DNA from: Micractinium sp. NFX-FRZ
Taxonomy: Eukaryota > Chlorophyta > Trebouxiophyceae > Chlorellales > Chlorellaceae
DNA: 64,000 nt
Assembly: GCA_029339195.1 (NCBI GenBank)
Contig: JAPTJF010000279.1
Location: forward strand, 19,641-83,640
Reading direction: 5' to 3'
Below the pieces are notes generated by a model. That model saw only the letters and a list, made by a program, of their open reading frames with translations, made no database searches and was not told the origin of the DNA. Of this stretch, positions 10,441-21,600 are shown in pieces (within the stretch, counting starts at the first letter, position 1; each line of letters begins with the position of its first letter). A program made the position numbers and the translations under genes.

Positions 10441-13101
10441 TCACACTGCTGCGTGTTCCACCGCCAATGCACCCTTGGCTGGGGCGCCCTCCAGCCTCTC
10501 AGCTCCGCTCGATACCACCACCAGCCGCTGCCCCTGTCCCTCCTGCAGCTGTTGCTGCTGCTGCTGCCGCTGCGCGTCAGCCCACTTCCAGAATATGTAT
10601 GCCGTGATCGCAACCACCACCACACATATTCCCGCGACCTGCAGAGCAAGCAGGCGGGGGAGAGCAGCGGGCACATCAAGGCTGGGTGAGGCGGCAGAAA
10701 TGGCGGCGGCGCAGGGCGGGAGGTGAGGGGGCACATTCCACGTCACACGACGCTGCAAAAGCGCGGTGGGAGTGAGCGCTTCCAGTCAGCGGCACTTCTA
10801 CACAGCGCGCATAGCGTTGGTTTCACCGCTGCTTCTTCGTCTCCCTCCGCCTTGCCGCTTGCTTGCCAGTGCATCTCGACCGCGCCTCACCTGCAGCCCG
10901 GTGCGGATTGTTGTGGCCCCCAGGATCAGCTTGGACAGGCCCGCTGAGAAGACGAGGCGGAGGGAGACGAAGAGGGCTGTGGTGGGGGCTCCCAGGTGCC
11001 AGATCGAGTACTGCATGCGGTAGCAGGGAGCAGAGGGCCATGATCCGGCTGATGGGTGGGCAGGGCAGAAGGGGGCACGAGGCAGCAGGCGTCATGCAGG
11101 CGGTGTGGGGCAGAACGCAGCTGCCAGCGGTTGATGCACGCAAGTGTTTGCCACATAGGCAATGGGTAAGGAGGCGGGGCCGGGCCAGGACAGAGCGGCA
11201 GGTGAATGACGCAGTACATGCGCTCATTCAATGAGGCCTGCACACCGAGGTGACTTACGGTGAAGGCGAGGTGTGGGCCCACCATCAGCACAGACCCCAG
11301 CATGGCCAGCACAGCCCAGTCGTTTGCGTCCCAGGGCGCCAGCTGTGCCGCCCAGTCAGCGCCATCCAGCGGCAGCGACAGGGCGCAGAACAGCAGGCAG
11401 GATGCGGCGGTGAAGAGGTACTGCAGGCCGGGAGGTAGGTGGAGGGGAGCACGCAGGAACAGCGAGGGGCATTCAGCACCCGGAGGAGGCCCCTGATGGA
11501 GGTGCTAGCTATAGATGCCTTGCTGGCCTGGCAGCACAGGAGGGCACTGCAGCGGCAAGCCGCCCAGCAGCCCAATCAAGCTGCGCCCTGGGTCACTCAC
11601 CATCAGCTGCCAGACAGTGATCCCCATGTGTCGCATCGACTGCACAGTGGGGGCACACAGCAATGTCAGCACCAAGGCCGGAGCACCAGAGCTGCTCATT
11701 GTTGAGGGAGGAAGAGACGAAAGAAGACCGCCTGCCCGCCGGACACAGCCCACTGCGCCCTGCGCTCCCCAACTGGTCGGCCCCCTTCTATCAGTCCCCA
11801 TGCGCACGGCTCACTTCTCTGGCCCTACCTGTAACAGGACCTGCCCTGCCACACCGGTGCACACACCCAGCACCGGCAGGCCAAATCCGAGCCAGCCACG
11901 CCCGTTGTTGAGCGAACCAGCAGTGGTCTGCAGCAGCGCAGGCACCGGCAGGAAGAAAGTGGGCAGGAGGCGCGGGAGGCGAGCAGACACCCTCATGCCT
12001 CCTCCCCACAAGCAGCGCCTGGCAGTGCTGCCACAGTACCGCAGCAGCCTCGGGCCTCACCTCTGCCTGCACGACAGCTTTGGGGGATTTGAACCCACCT
12101 GTCCCATGCTGGGCACAAGAACCAAGGCAGCGCCGCCCAGCAGCACCACAGCGGTGGGCCAGATGACGCGCGGCAGGCGGTGCTTGAGCAGCAGCGACTG
12201 GACGAGCGCCACACCCAGGGGCTGGAAGGTGAAGACTAACTGAACTGCAAGCGAGCGAATACAGCAGGTGACCAGTGCAGAGGGTGGGATGAGACCACAT
12301 GATGGGAGACGGGGAGACTGGGGGGCGCACACACCTCACATCCCGGCACCAATGCATGCATGCATATGCACATACATGCATGCACACACACCCCACCGCC
12401 CCAGGCATGCGCAGTGGAGACGGCGCTCGCCACCCCACCGCCCCACTCACGAATCGAGGGGTCCACGAATCCCGGTGCCATGACTTGGGCACCCATGCTC
12501 ACTGCCACTATCGTTGTCATGGCAGCCAGTGCGAGGCAGCTGACCAGCTGCGGGCGGCGCCGCTGCAGGGCTTGGAAGCGCCCGGACAGGCCGCGGGCGA
12601 GCGGCAGCTCGGGGCGCAGCGCGCACGGCCGCTCCGGCGGCGCTGGGGAGGGACACGGGGCGGAGGGCGCCCCTTCATCTGCTTGAGTGCAACACTTGAA
12701 TGATGCATCGCTGCTTGCAGCTGCCAGGCCCTTTTGTTTGGTAAGCCGCTGGATTGAGCGCCAGAGCAGGCGCGGCAGGCCGTGCACGCAGAGGCAGTTG
12801 GCGAGCCCCAGCAAGTTGACGAGCAGTGTGAGGCGGGCCGCTGGCACGCCAGGATGTGAAACGACCTGCGTTGATGGCGTGCTAAACGTTGTAGGGCAAG
12901 CAGCAAGGGGCCAAGCCCAGGCAGGCAGGTGGGAGCGGCGGCAGCCCGGTCGGCGGGCGGGAGGGCAGGCACGGCCCTGACCTGCAAGTAGCGGCTGAGA
13001 ACCCCGATTAGGGCGGCTGAGAACTGCGCAACAACCGGCAGCAGCAGCCACAAGAGGTGGGTGAGCCACTGCGGCACCGAAGCGTGCGCCTCGTCGGACA
13101 T
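10441..13101 (-). CDS. Drug/metabolite transporter (DMT/EamA-like) multi-pass membrane protein
   Basis: Probable small-molecule carrier; substrate unknown. Eight exons on the minus strand: 13101-12982, 12865-12451, 12244-12099, 11927-11829, 11639-11601 (only 39 bp), 11420-11259, 11010-10891, 10638-10441; 432 aa. Hydrophobic segments recur: HLLWLLLPVVAQFSAALIG, LTLLVNLLGLANCLC, LVSCLALAAMTTIVAVSMG, FQPLGVALVQSLLL followed by KHRLPRVIWPTAVVLLGGA, WLGFGLPVLGVCTGVAG, and a last one VAGICVVVVAITAYIFW. The block QLVFTFQPLGVALVQSLLLK is the DMT pattern of an amphipathic helix followed by a Lys before the next segment. The C-terminus is Gln-rich and soluble. Purine-permease-like or SLC35-like membership cannot be separated by eye. 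Confidence 0.75.
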
Positions 13102-14056
13102 AATGCTGCGCTCCGCACTCCCCTCCCCGCGGGACCAGCTGATGTCTTCACTTTCGGGTTCATGGCGCAGCGCTCAGATTGCGATCGTGCAGTTGCAACT
13201 GGCCGCTGCCACTACTGAGGAGGATGAGGTGATGTGCCTGCTTTGCAGGGACATCCTCAGGTGGGCTGCCCGCTGCGCAGCGGGCGCACATGCATGCACC
13301 AGCATCCTGCACGCCAGGCGGCATTGAAGTTGGCTCAGCCGCCATTCAGAGTACACGGCAGTGAGTCAGGAGCAGCTGGCTGTTACAGTGGACGGGGATG
13401 CCGGTACTTGGGAATTTGGGACGGGTGCCTGCCCGACTCCCGCCAGCGGCAGCGCACCTCTGCACAGGCACTCGTACTCTATTCAGCTGTCTTTGGAGCC
13501 CTTACATGTGCTCGTTACGCCCATAGCAAAGGCAGCATTGACTCTGATACTACAGGATGAGGAGGCCGCAGTTGGCTGCCTGCATGGCACCCCCCTGCCG
13601 CCACCCACCGCACGGCTTCCACTGGGTGTGCCCCATTCATGAACGGTATTCTGCCCTGCAGCTCACCTCCCAATCCTTGGTGCTGAACACATGGGCGCAC
13701 AGGCACACAGTTACACGATACACACACTTGCAAGCATTCTTATTGCAATCAGGAGCACCGCCTGCTGTGCTGCTGTGTGACAGGCAGGCAGCCAGCCAGC
13801 CATCTGTGCAGTTTGTAGGTACACTGTGGGCCTCGACTGTCCCACCATCGTCTGTCTCACTCGGGTGCCACGCGGCAGGTGGCACTGCCTGAGCAGCCGC
13901 TGCCGCCGCCGCTCTTGCCCACTCTTGCCACTGGCCTCACTCGGCGGCTGGCTACAAATCAGTCAGGAGCCGCCAGCAGGGGTGCTGCCCGGGGTGCCGT
14001 CGCTGACGCAGCCCCTGCTCTTGCCTTCCAGCGTGAGCCAAGAGGGAGCCGCCAGC
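13102..14056. other. Intergenic region between transporter start and first SAP-like gene
   Basis: About 950 bases. It should hold the promoter and 5' UTR of the minus-strand transporter and the 3' UTR of the next minus-strand gene. A plus-strand frame at 13106-13327 has no supporting motifs. Nothing else seen. Confidence 0.5.
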
Positions 14057-14823
14057 TTAGGCCCCGCCGGCGGGGGCGCTGCCGGTCGTCCCGGTGCCAG
14101 CGGTGGCGCCGCTCTTTCCCGCCATGGAGCGAGCCATCTTCTCGAGCTCGCCCCGCTCAACCACGCCCGTCAGGTCGGCCCCACGGCCCTGCATGGCGGC
14201 ACACGTAGGTGGGCAGGAGGTGAGTTGAGCAGTGACCAGCCAGGCAGCAAGCATCTTCTGCAGTTTGTTCCGCCCTAAAACGCCTGTCAACCTGCACCAC
14301 GGCGGATAGGTGAGGTCCCTGGCAGGTGAGCAGGGTGAGCAGGCGGGCAGCAGGCAGGGAGCCTGGAGGCGGCAGAGGCAGCCTAGGGCAGGGAGGCAGC
14401 GGAGGTGTAGCATGCAGGCGTGGTGGAGAGGCAGGGAGGGGGGTCACACAAGCCGAGTGTGGTATTGCCAGAGGGAGATGTGCCGGCGGTGGGTCCCATC
14501 CAAGCAAAAGTGCCCCTTCTGCACTCACCTCCAACCACTGCTTGAGTTCATGTGTCTTCATGTGGTGGAACTCGTCATCTGGTCCTGCAACCGTGGCAGA
14601 TGGTGGGACAGATAGCCGCTGAAATGGGGAAGACTTGATGCGGGGAAGACAGCCTGGGGTACTGCACAGGCGCCGCCCGCCCGCCGCCGCCTTCTAGAGG
14701 CGCCATACACCACCCAACCGCCGGGGACCCGAGCCCGCGCCGCTGCCTTGGCAGCGCACCGAAGTCGCCGACGTGCTCATAGGGAGTGTGGTGCTTCTCC
14801 CCAAAGGCTCCGGCAGCCTCCAT
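14057..14823 (-). CDS. Small SAP-like domain protein, tandem copy 1
   Basis: Exons on the minus strand: 14823-14760, 14584-14529, 14188-14057; 83 aa. The protein begins MEAAGAFGEKHHTPYEHVGD. It then has FHHMKTHELKQWLEGRGADL and TGVVERGELEKMARSM, and ends in a Gly/Ala/Thr tail. The pattern of two helices around a short RGA loop resembles SAP-like folds such as the C-terminal domain of MANF/ARMET. The same motif ends the DnaJ protein at 49.2 kb (MSVHDLKGFIASRGAKLEG). Its function is unknown; nucleic-acid or chaperone association is only suggested by the fold. It is a clear paralogue of the next gene. Intron 2 contains a decayed duplicate of exon 3. Confidence 0.7.
14225..14305 (-). repeat. Ghost copy of terminal exon in intron 2 of the SAP-like gene
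   Basis: Minus-strand reading LTGVLGRNKLQKMLAAW corresponds to the real exon's LTGVVERGELEKMARSM. The nucleotide match is also clear, with one or two indels. It sits just upstream of the true exon 3 (14188). It is either a dead duplicate or a rare alternative exon. Confidence 0.7.
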
Positions 14824-15260
14824 TGCAAGACTGGGCGCGCGCGCTTTCCGCGAGCTGGGATGCCGCACAAGAGATCAGAAACGAGGGCAGGTGTTCTGGT
14901 TCGCCTTAAATTGAAGAGATCGAAGTGTCGGGGCGAGGTCGGAGCGCCCCAAGCCCCCCAGCGCCACGCTGCGCATGTCCTGGCGGCGGCGGCGTTGCAC
15001 AGCGGGCGCTGCCCCCCATCAGGCTTCCTCTGCTCAGGCGATTATACATTTCTCAAATCCTATTACAACTAAGCCAACAGCCGCATTGAACAAGAGTGTG
15101 CTGCAAGGGCAGGGGCTCCGACCGCCGGGCAGTGCAACTGCACGGGCACGTTGCCGTTCATGCACGTTCAACCCCTGCTGTGTCCGACCTCCAAGCTCGC
15201 ATTTCCATCCCCCGCCTTGGCGCCTCCAAGGGGCCGCATCACCATCCCCCCAAGCCGCAG
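14824..15260. other. Spacer between the two SAP-like paralogues
   Basis: About 440 bases containing the 5' flank of copy 1 and the 3' UTR of copy 2. No other gene or repeat recognised. Confidence 0.5.
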
Positions 15261-15925
15261 TCAGGCGGGGCCCTGGCCGCCTCCGGGCGGGGCGCTGGCA
15301 CTGCCTGCTCCTGGTGTGCCACCTGGCGCCATGGAACGTGCCATCTCCTCCAGCTCCCTCCTCTCCAGCACCCCCCTCACATCCGCCCCACGCTGCTGCA
15401 GAGGTGTAAGAAAGAATGAGCAAAGGCAGGAGGGTGAGATGTAGGCAATGCGGCAGCGTGGTTGCTTGGCCTGCTGGGCCAGAGCGTGGGCGCTTGCTGC
15501 GGGGCGACAGGCAGCTGCAGTTGCATGCAGCTAGGGCCGCAGACACCCAGGCCTGCTCCCCCCTCACCTCCAGCCACAGCTTGAGCTCGCTTGTCTTCAT
15601 GGTGCCGAAGTCTGCAGAAGAGCAAGGGAAGGGGAGCAGACATCTGAGAGGCCGGGAGGCAGATGGTCACCTGTGCCGCCCGCTGCCAGCGTGACGGCGG
15701 CCCGACCGCCCAATCCACCCTTTTGCGCCTCCGCGTCCCGCGCTGGCTCCGCCCGCCCTCCGCCTCACCCGTGGTGCTCTGCAGCACCGTGTGCTCGCGC
15801 TGCTGCGGGCCCTGGCCGCCTGAGGAGGCAAACGAGGTGGCAGACACGCCGCCGCCGGCGGTGCGCCGCACGTCTGTGTGGGTGTGCTCCCCGCTGGCCC
15901 CTGCGTAGCCCTGCTGCCTGTACAT
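15261..15925 (-). CDS. Small SAP-like domain protein, tandem copy 2
   Basis: Exons on the minus strand: 15925-15769, 15611-15568, 15395-15261; 111 aa. The N-terminal exon (MYRQQGYAGASGEHTHTDVR, then Gly/Ser/Gln-rich text) is longer than in copy 1. The core, DFGTMKTSELKLWLEQRGAD followed by VRGVLERRELEEMARSM, matches copy 1 almost residue for residue with identical intron positions around the module. The tail is Gly/Pro/Ala-rich. It arose by tandem duplication with copy 1 (same strand, about 440 bp apart). Function unknown. Confidence 0.7.
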
Positions 15926-16421
15926 GGTGCACAGTAAATGACGGACAGCGGGTGTTTAGGACAAAAAGAGAGGAAGGCAGTAGATGTAAAGAAATGTGGT
16001 TGAGGTGCTTTCAAGTCCTGCTTCCAGAAGCCGCCTCGTGTCACACTCCAAGGGTGAGGGTACGTTCTGCTATGAATGGCTTGCACTGAAGAGGTGAAAT
16101 CGAGAAGCCATGTTGCCTGGAAATGGTGGAAGCCAAATGAGGCGCACACTCATGGCAGCCAGGCCTGCAAGCGGCGGCACGCTGTGCGCTGTGGCGGCGG
16201 TGGCGCGGCGCTGGCGCGGCGGCGCGGCGGCGGCGGAGTGTGCTCTGTCGCGTATCTTCGCTTCAGCAGTTCACCGCGTCCGTAACTGCCCCTTGTTGCG
16301 TAGCATTCTCGTTGGCTTGCTCCCAGGCGCACACATTTGCTGGCACGGCCATTCCGCTTTGCGCGCCATTGACGAACTGCCTAAGCCCTGGCGGCTGTGG
16401 GGCCAAAATCTAACACAAAAA
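15926..16421. promoter_or_regulatory. Divergent spacer between SAP-like copy 2 and GILT gene
   Basis: Roughly 500 bases between opposite start codons, so both promoters must lie here. There is a GGCGGC-rich stretch near 16190-16240. No named element recognised. Confidence 0.4.
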
Positions 16422-18335
16422 ATGGGCATGCCGACACCCCCACGAGCTGGATGGCTGCTGGTTGTGATGGCCGCCGCTGCGGCGGCAGCCGCGGTGGAGG
16501 CCGCTCGCCTCGAGCCTGCAGCTGTGCAGCTGACAGCCTTGGCAGCCGAACTTGGGCCGGCTGGCCTCGAATGCTCACCCTTTATCAATGTGACCCTCTA
16601 CGGCGAGGCGCTGTGCCCCTACACGTACGTCACTGCGCCAGTGCAGCAACGGGCCGGGCAGGTTAACCCTAACTTAGGGCGGCGGCAGGACAGAGCAAGC
16701 TTGCTTCTAGTATGCGTTCTGTCGGCCACGGCGGCAGCCCGGATGTCACTCAAACCAGAATCCAAGGCGTACTGATGCTGTGTCAGCGGATGGGTGTGTA
16801 TGTTGAGCCAACCAGCAATGCCCCTGTACAATAGCTCCTCACACGTCCGCACGCTCACCCCTCTGAACAGCGCATCCTCCATCCCTGTGGTGCAGAGCCG
16901 CCTTCATCACTGACACCCTGGCGCCGCTGCTGCCTGATGGAGGTTTTGCCAACATCATCAAGTTCAAATGCGTGGCCTGGGGCAACGCCAGGCACACCAG
17001 CAAGGTGAGATGATGCGTGTGAGCCACCAATCTGTTTGTGCGTGGGGTGCGCGCCGGAATGCATGCAGCGCGGGCGGCCCAACCAATCTGCCAGAAGCGT
17101 TGCTTTCTCGCCGGGCCAGCTGTGGTTCACATTCTGCATGCCGCTAGCTGCCCGCCCATGCTGTGCCTGCTGCTCCCCTGCTGCCCCCCAACCCTGCCCT
17201 CTGCCCGCACACCTGCGGCTCTGCAGGGCGTGAAGTGCCAGCACGGCCCTGCTGAGTGTCGGTGAGCAGTGTGGACCAGCTTGCATTTATTGTGCGCTGC
17301 ATGCCCCTGGAATGCCGCTGCCTCTGCGCCACGACTGCTTAGTGCTGCATCAGACCTGCGCCCCCTGCCTGCCACCCTGCCTCCCCAGTCTCCAGCCAAG
17401 TCAACAGCTCTGCCTGCCAGCCAGTGAGGCGGCCGCTGCCGCCACTTGTTATCCGCTGCTCCAGGAACAACTGGTTCGTCACTGCATCTTCATTGACTCA
17501 TGTCAGCTCATGTCAGCATATTGTTCTCTGCTCATCTGTTTGTCCACCGCTCTCCACGCGCTGCAGGCTCAACCGCGTGATCAACTGCGCGCAGAAGCTG
17601 CGCCCAGCTGTGCACGAGTGGCTGCCCGTGGTGGTGTGCCTAGAGGGCACCCCCCTCAAGGACATGGAGGCCGCCGTGGAGCGGTGCACTGAGGGATCAG
17701 TGCTGGGGGCTGGCGAGCTGTGGTCGTGTGCCCAGGGGCCGGTGGGAGATGCACTGGAGCTGGCAGCGGCACAGGCGACGGCGGCACTGCGTCCGGAGCA
17801 TACGTGAGTTTGTGCCTGCCTGCCTGCCTGCCCACGTAACTGCCTGCTGCCTTCCCACCTGCCTGCCTACTTTCTGCCTGACTGCCCACCTGTCTACCTG
17901 CCTGCCTACTTTCTGCCTGACTGCCCACCTGTCTGCCTGCCTGTCTGCCCACCTGCCTGCCTACCTGCTTGCCTGTCTGCCCACCTGCCCGCTTGCCTGC
18001 CTGCCTGCCTGCCCCCTATGTCGGCCCACCTGCCCTCGCCCTGTGCGTGTGTGCCACATGCCCGGGTGCTTGTTGGTGTGCTACACCTCGCCCAACCGCA
18101 CCCCAACCCGCCTGGCATGCCAACTGAATGCCGCTGCAGCTACGTGCCGTGGGTGACGCTGAACGGCATTGCTTTGGGAGAGCTGGATGCCAAGCTGAAG
18201 CTCATCGCCTGCGCAGCCTTCACGGGGAAGCGCCCCGCCAGCTGCTGGGACCCTCCTGACGCGGATGGCGGCGTGGCGGGGGAGACGGCAGCCGTCCCGG
18301 CACGCAGGGGCGTGACTTGGAAGGAGCGGGTGTGA
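16422..18335 (+). CDS. GILT-family thiol reductase (lysosomal/vacuolar type), active-site variant
   Basis: Gamma-interferon-inducible lysosomal thiol reductase family; members reduce protein disulfides in acidic or secretory compartments. Exons: 16422-16624, 16896-17004, 17227-17261, 17567-17803, 18140-18335; 259 aa. A signal peptide ([19 protein letters not shown]) is followed by INVTLYGEALCPYT, then VAWGNARHTSK, the family CQHGPAEC motif and YVPWVTLNG near the C-terminus. The usual CXXC centre reads CPYT (residues 65-68): the splice junction creates ACA (Thr) where the second Cys is expected. Other splice choices do not restore it in frame. The protein may therefore be a one-cysteine variant or non-catalytic. 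Intron 4 is filled with a CCTGCCTGCC-type repeat. Confidence 0.88.
17813..18016 (+). repeat. CCTGCCTGCC/CCTACC degenerate tandem repeat in GILT intron 4
   Basis: About 200 bases made of 4-bp CTGC/CTGCC-type units, with a higher-order unit TACTTTCTGCCTGACTGCCC repeated twice. It is intronic, with no coding potential. Confidence 0.85.
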
Positions 18336-18669
18336 GCCTGCATGCATGCATGCGTGCAGCAGCGGGCACAGTGGGCTTGCTGCCCAGCACTGCCCTTGCC
18401 CGCCGCCTCGCTTTCGAGGCTTCAGTGCGTTCAGATGTCGAATCTGTGTGATGTTGTTGATGTGATGTAATAATTTCCGGGAACAGCACGTACAAATCGA
18501 GCTGCTCACGGAGACGTAATGGCAGCCGAGGAGTGCAGCACGGTGGGCGGTGTTAGCGCGCTGTGCTGTGGCGGCAGCGGCGGAGCGGCGGCGGCAGCGG
18601 TGCATATCAATCGGGGTGTCCGTTTCGCGCTATTGATGGCCTTGTATCGACAGCTTCCTACAGAGCGAA
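18336..18669. other. Intergenic region between GILT and HflX genes
   Basis: About 330 bases in a head-to-tail pair. It contains the GILT 3' UTR (including a TGCATGCATGCATGCG run) and the HflX promoter. The frame starting at ATG 18519 reads into HflX exon 1 in the wrong frame and is not used. Confidence 0.5.
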
Positions 18670-21600
18670 ATGCTGAGCTTGTGCGGAGTGCTGGCGGAGC
18701 GGCTGCTACGGGAGACCACTCTCCGCGCTGCCTCTCAGCAGCTCGTCAGCCTCAGAAGTTTTGGGATCGGGTTCGCCGCCTCCGAGGCCCGCCGGCAGGG
18801 CGGCAGCCCCTTCAGCAGGGGCCGGCACACTGCCGCTGCCGCTGCCGCTGTCGCTCCGGCAGCCGCCACCCCACGCCACTCTAGCCTGCTTGTGCTGCAC
18901 CCTGCCAGCCAGTCGCAGTACAGCCTGCAAGAGGGCATCCGACTTGGCGAGTCACTCGCAGGTACGGTCTGTGTTGAGTGAAAGATGAGCAAGGGTGCCC
19001 TGCGTGAGCGGCAGCCTTCTTTGGGAGAGGCTGCCAGTACAAACGCTGAACTGCTGCTGAACCTCAAGTGTTGCTACACTATTCCTGTTGAATGATACCC
19101 TCCCCTTGGCGCCGCATCTTACTCCTCCATATGCCTACCCTACAGGCGAGTCGCCCGACTATGAGTGTGTCGGCTCCGCCCGCCGCTTGCGCGCCTCCCC
19201 TGCCACCTTCTTTGGGAGCGGGCAGGTGGAGGCCCTGCTGGCACGCATCCACGTCACCAACCCACAGCGGTGCGTGCCCAACTGCGACAGGTTGTGGATC
19301 TTGTTTCGCTTGGTAGCATGGTGTTGGCTGAGGCCGGCTGGCATGCACACACGCCATAGAATCCCCAGCAGTGCGTGCCCAACCGCACACACTTCCAGCC
19401 GCCTGTTTTGCTTTGTAGCATGGTATGGGCACAGGCTGGCTGGCATGCGCACATGCCACCAATCCCCAGGGGTGCGCACAACTGGTCAAGGCCTCCGCCT
19501 GACAGCACATCCTGGCCCTCATCTCACCAATCGCACACCAAGCTGTCCCTCTCATCCCACACTGCACACCTCCCGCCACCCTGCAACTTGTTTAGGGGGC
19601 ACGTGCAGCCAGGCATCCAGCCACTCTGACATGCACACACACAAAACCTGCGGCCCTGATGACTCTACCTGCATGCCCCCTCCCTGCCCCCCCGCAGCGT
19701 GTTTGTCAACCACGCGCTCTCGGGGGTGCAGCAGCGCAACCTGGAACGCGCCTGGGGGCGGCCCGTGCTGGACCGGGTGGCGCTCATCATCGAAATCTTC
19801 AGCCAGCGGGCGCGCACCGCAGAGGTGGGGGGGCTTTTGGCACTGTTGAATGCATGCCTTGGTTGTTGAGAAGGGGTGGGGGACGGGTCAGCGCATTGTT
19901 GATGAGGATGGGTTGAAGCCGGCTCAGCGCATGCATGGTTCAGGAGGGCAAGGTGGAAGATGGCTCAGGGCATGTGCGAGGTGGGCGGAGGGGTGGAGCC
20001 CCAAACAGGTGCCTGCCCGCCTCCCCTTGCTCCGCCGCAGGCCCGCCTGCAAGTCGAGCTGGCCTGTCCACGTAATACCTTACCTCTCACAAATTCCTTG
20101 CCTTCAGTGGTTACGGTTCTTGGTAGTTCATGCTCAACAGACTACTGAGCAGCAACCTATCCTGCCCTGCACACCCACACATCACCCCTGCAGGCCCGCC
20201 TGCAAGTGGAGTTGGCTTCCCTGGAGTACGCCGCCTCCCGGCTGGTGCGGGTGGTGGATGCAGCCAGCGGGCGGCGCACCGCGTTTGGGCTGGAGGGGGA
20301 CACCGAGGTGGTGTCGGCACGGGAGCGGGGGCGCAGCGGCAGCGGGACGGGTGAGTGGGCTGGCTGGCAGGGTTGAAGGCGGGACAACATTGGGGTGTTG
20401 GCGCGGGAGCGGGGGCGCATTGGCATCGGGACGGGTGGGTGGGTGGATGTCTGGGTGGGCTGGTTGGGTCCGAGGCGACAGGGGTGGTGTGGTGGGGGAG
20501 GGCAAGAGGCGCAGCGGCAGCGGGGCGGGCGAGTGGGTGGGCTGCCAGGGTTGGAGGCAAGACAAAAGTGGTGTTGGCACGAGAGTGAGGGTGTAATGGC
20601 ACCGGGGCAGGCAGGGGTTGGGCAGGGTCGCAGGCGACACACGGTCGGTGTCAGCATGAAAGCCGGGGCGCAGCGGCAGCAGGACATGTGGGCGACCATG
20701 CAGGGCAGCCAGGTGGGGCAATCAAGAAGGCAGGTGGGTCGGTCAGCAGTTGGGGCACGTGATGCGGGAGCGTGGGGCTGCATGTGTGTGGGATCTTGGG
20801 GTGGGGCACACAGGTGCAGGCGGGGCGCTGTGCCTGGCAGGGTGCAGTGGGGTGGCGGTCCGTTTCTCTGCGGTGTGAAGGAGCTCGCGTGTGTGCTCCA
20901 TCTGGCGGAGCCTTGCTTGGCAGCTCTGCAATGCCACGATCCCTCTGCACTGCGCTGCGCTGCGCTGGGGCACACCCACCTGCCACTCTGACCCCTTCGC
21001 CCTGCGCTTCGGCGCCCTCCTACCTCGCTTCCCGTGGCGCAGGCGGCCTGGGCGGCGCGGGCGGGCAGGGCGAGAGTGAGCTGCAGCTGCAGCGGCGGCG
21101 GGTCGCCGACCGGCGCAAGCAGCTGCAGCGGAGGCTGGAGCAGGTCAGGAAGACGCGGGCGGTGCAGCGCGCGGCGCGGCAGCGCAGTGGCAAGCCGCAG
21201 GTGGGGCGGGCTGGGATGTGAACGGAGGGCTGGTAGTGAGCAAGGCGGGGAGTAGATCGGGTTGGTAGTGGGAAGGGCTGGTAGTTGAAAGGGTGAGAGG
21301 GTTCGGCGTGGGCTGTTGGGCTGGCGTGCAGGGAGGGTGCGGAAAAAGGGCGGTGGCTTGTAGATGCAGCGCTACACCACAGTATGGGTATTCGTGCGTA
21401 AACAATGCAGTCGGACCCCCCTGCATCCCTGTTTTCCTGCCATCAAAACACCCCCAGATCGCCATTGTGGGGTACACCAATGCGGGCAAGAGCTCGCTGC
21501 TGAGCGCGCTGAGCAAGTGCGGGGAGGCGGGGGTGGAGGACCGCCTGTTTGCCACGCTGGACCCCACCCTGAGGTGAGGGGAGCGCGGCAGGTTTTTTTG

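Noticed and set aside
20157..20975. 272-aa minus-strand frame in HflX intron 4
   Set aside because: It is the reverse strand of the exon-tail repeat array; Pro/Thr-rich repeats come from the repeat, not from a gene.
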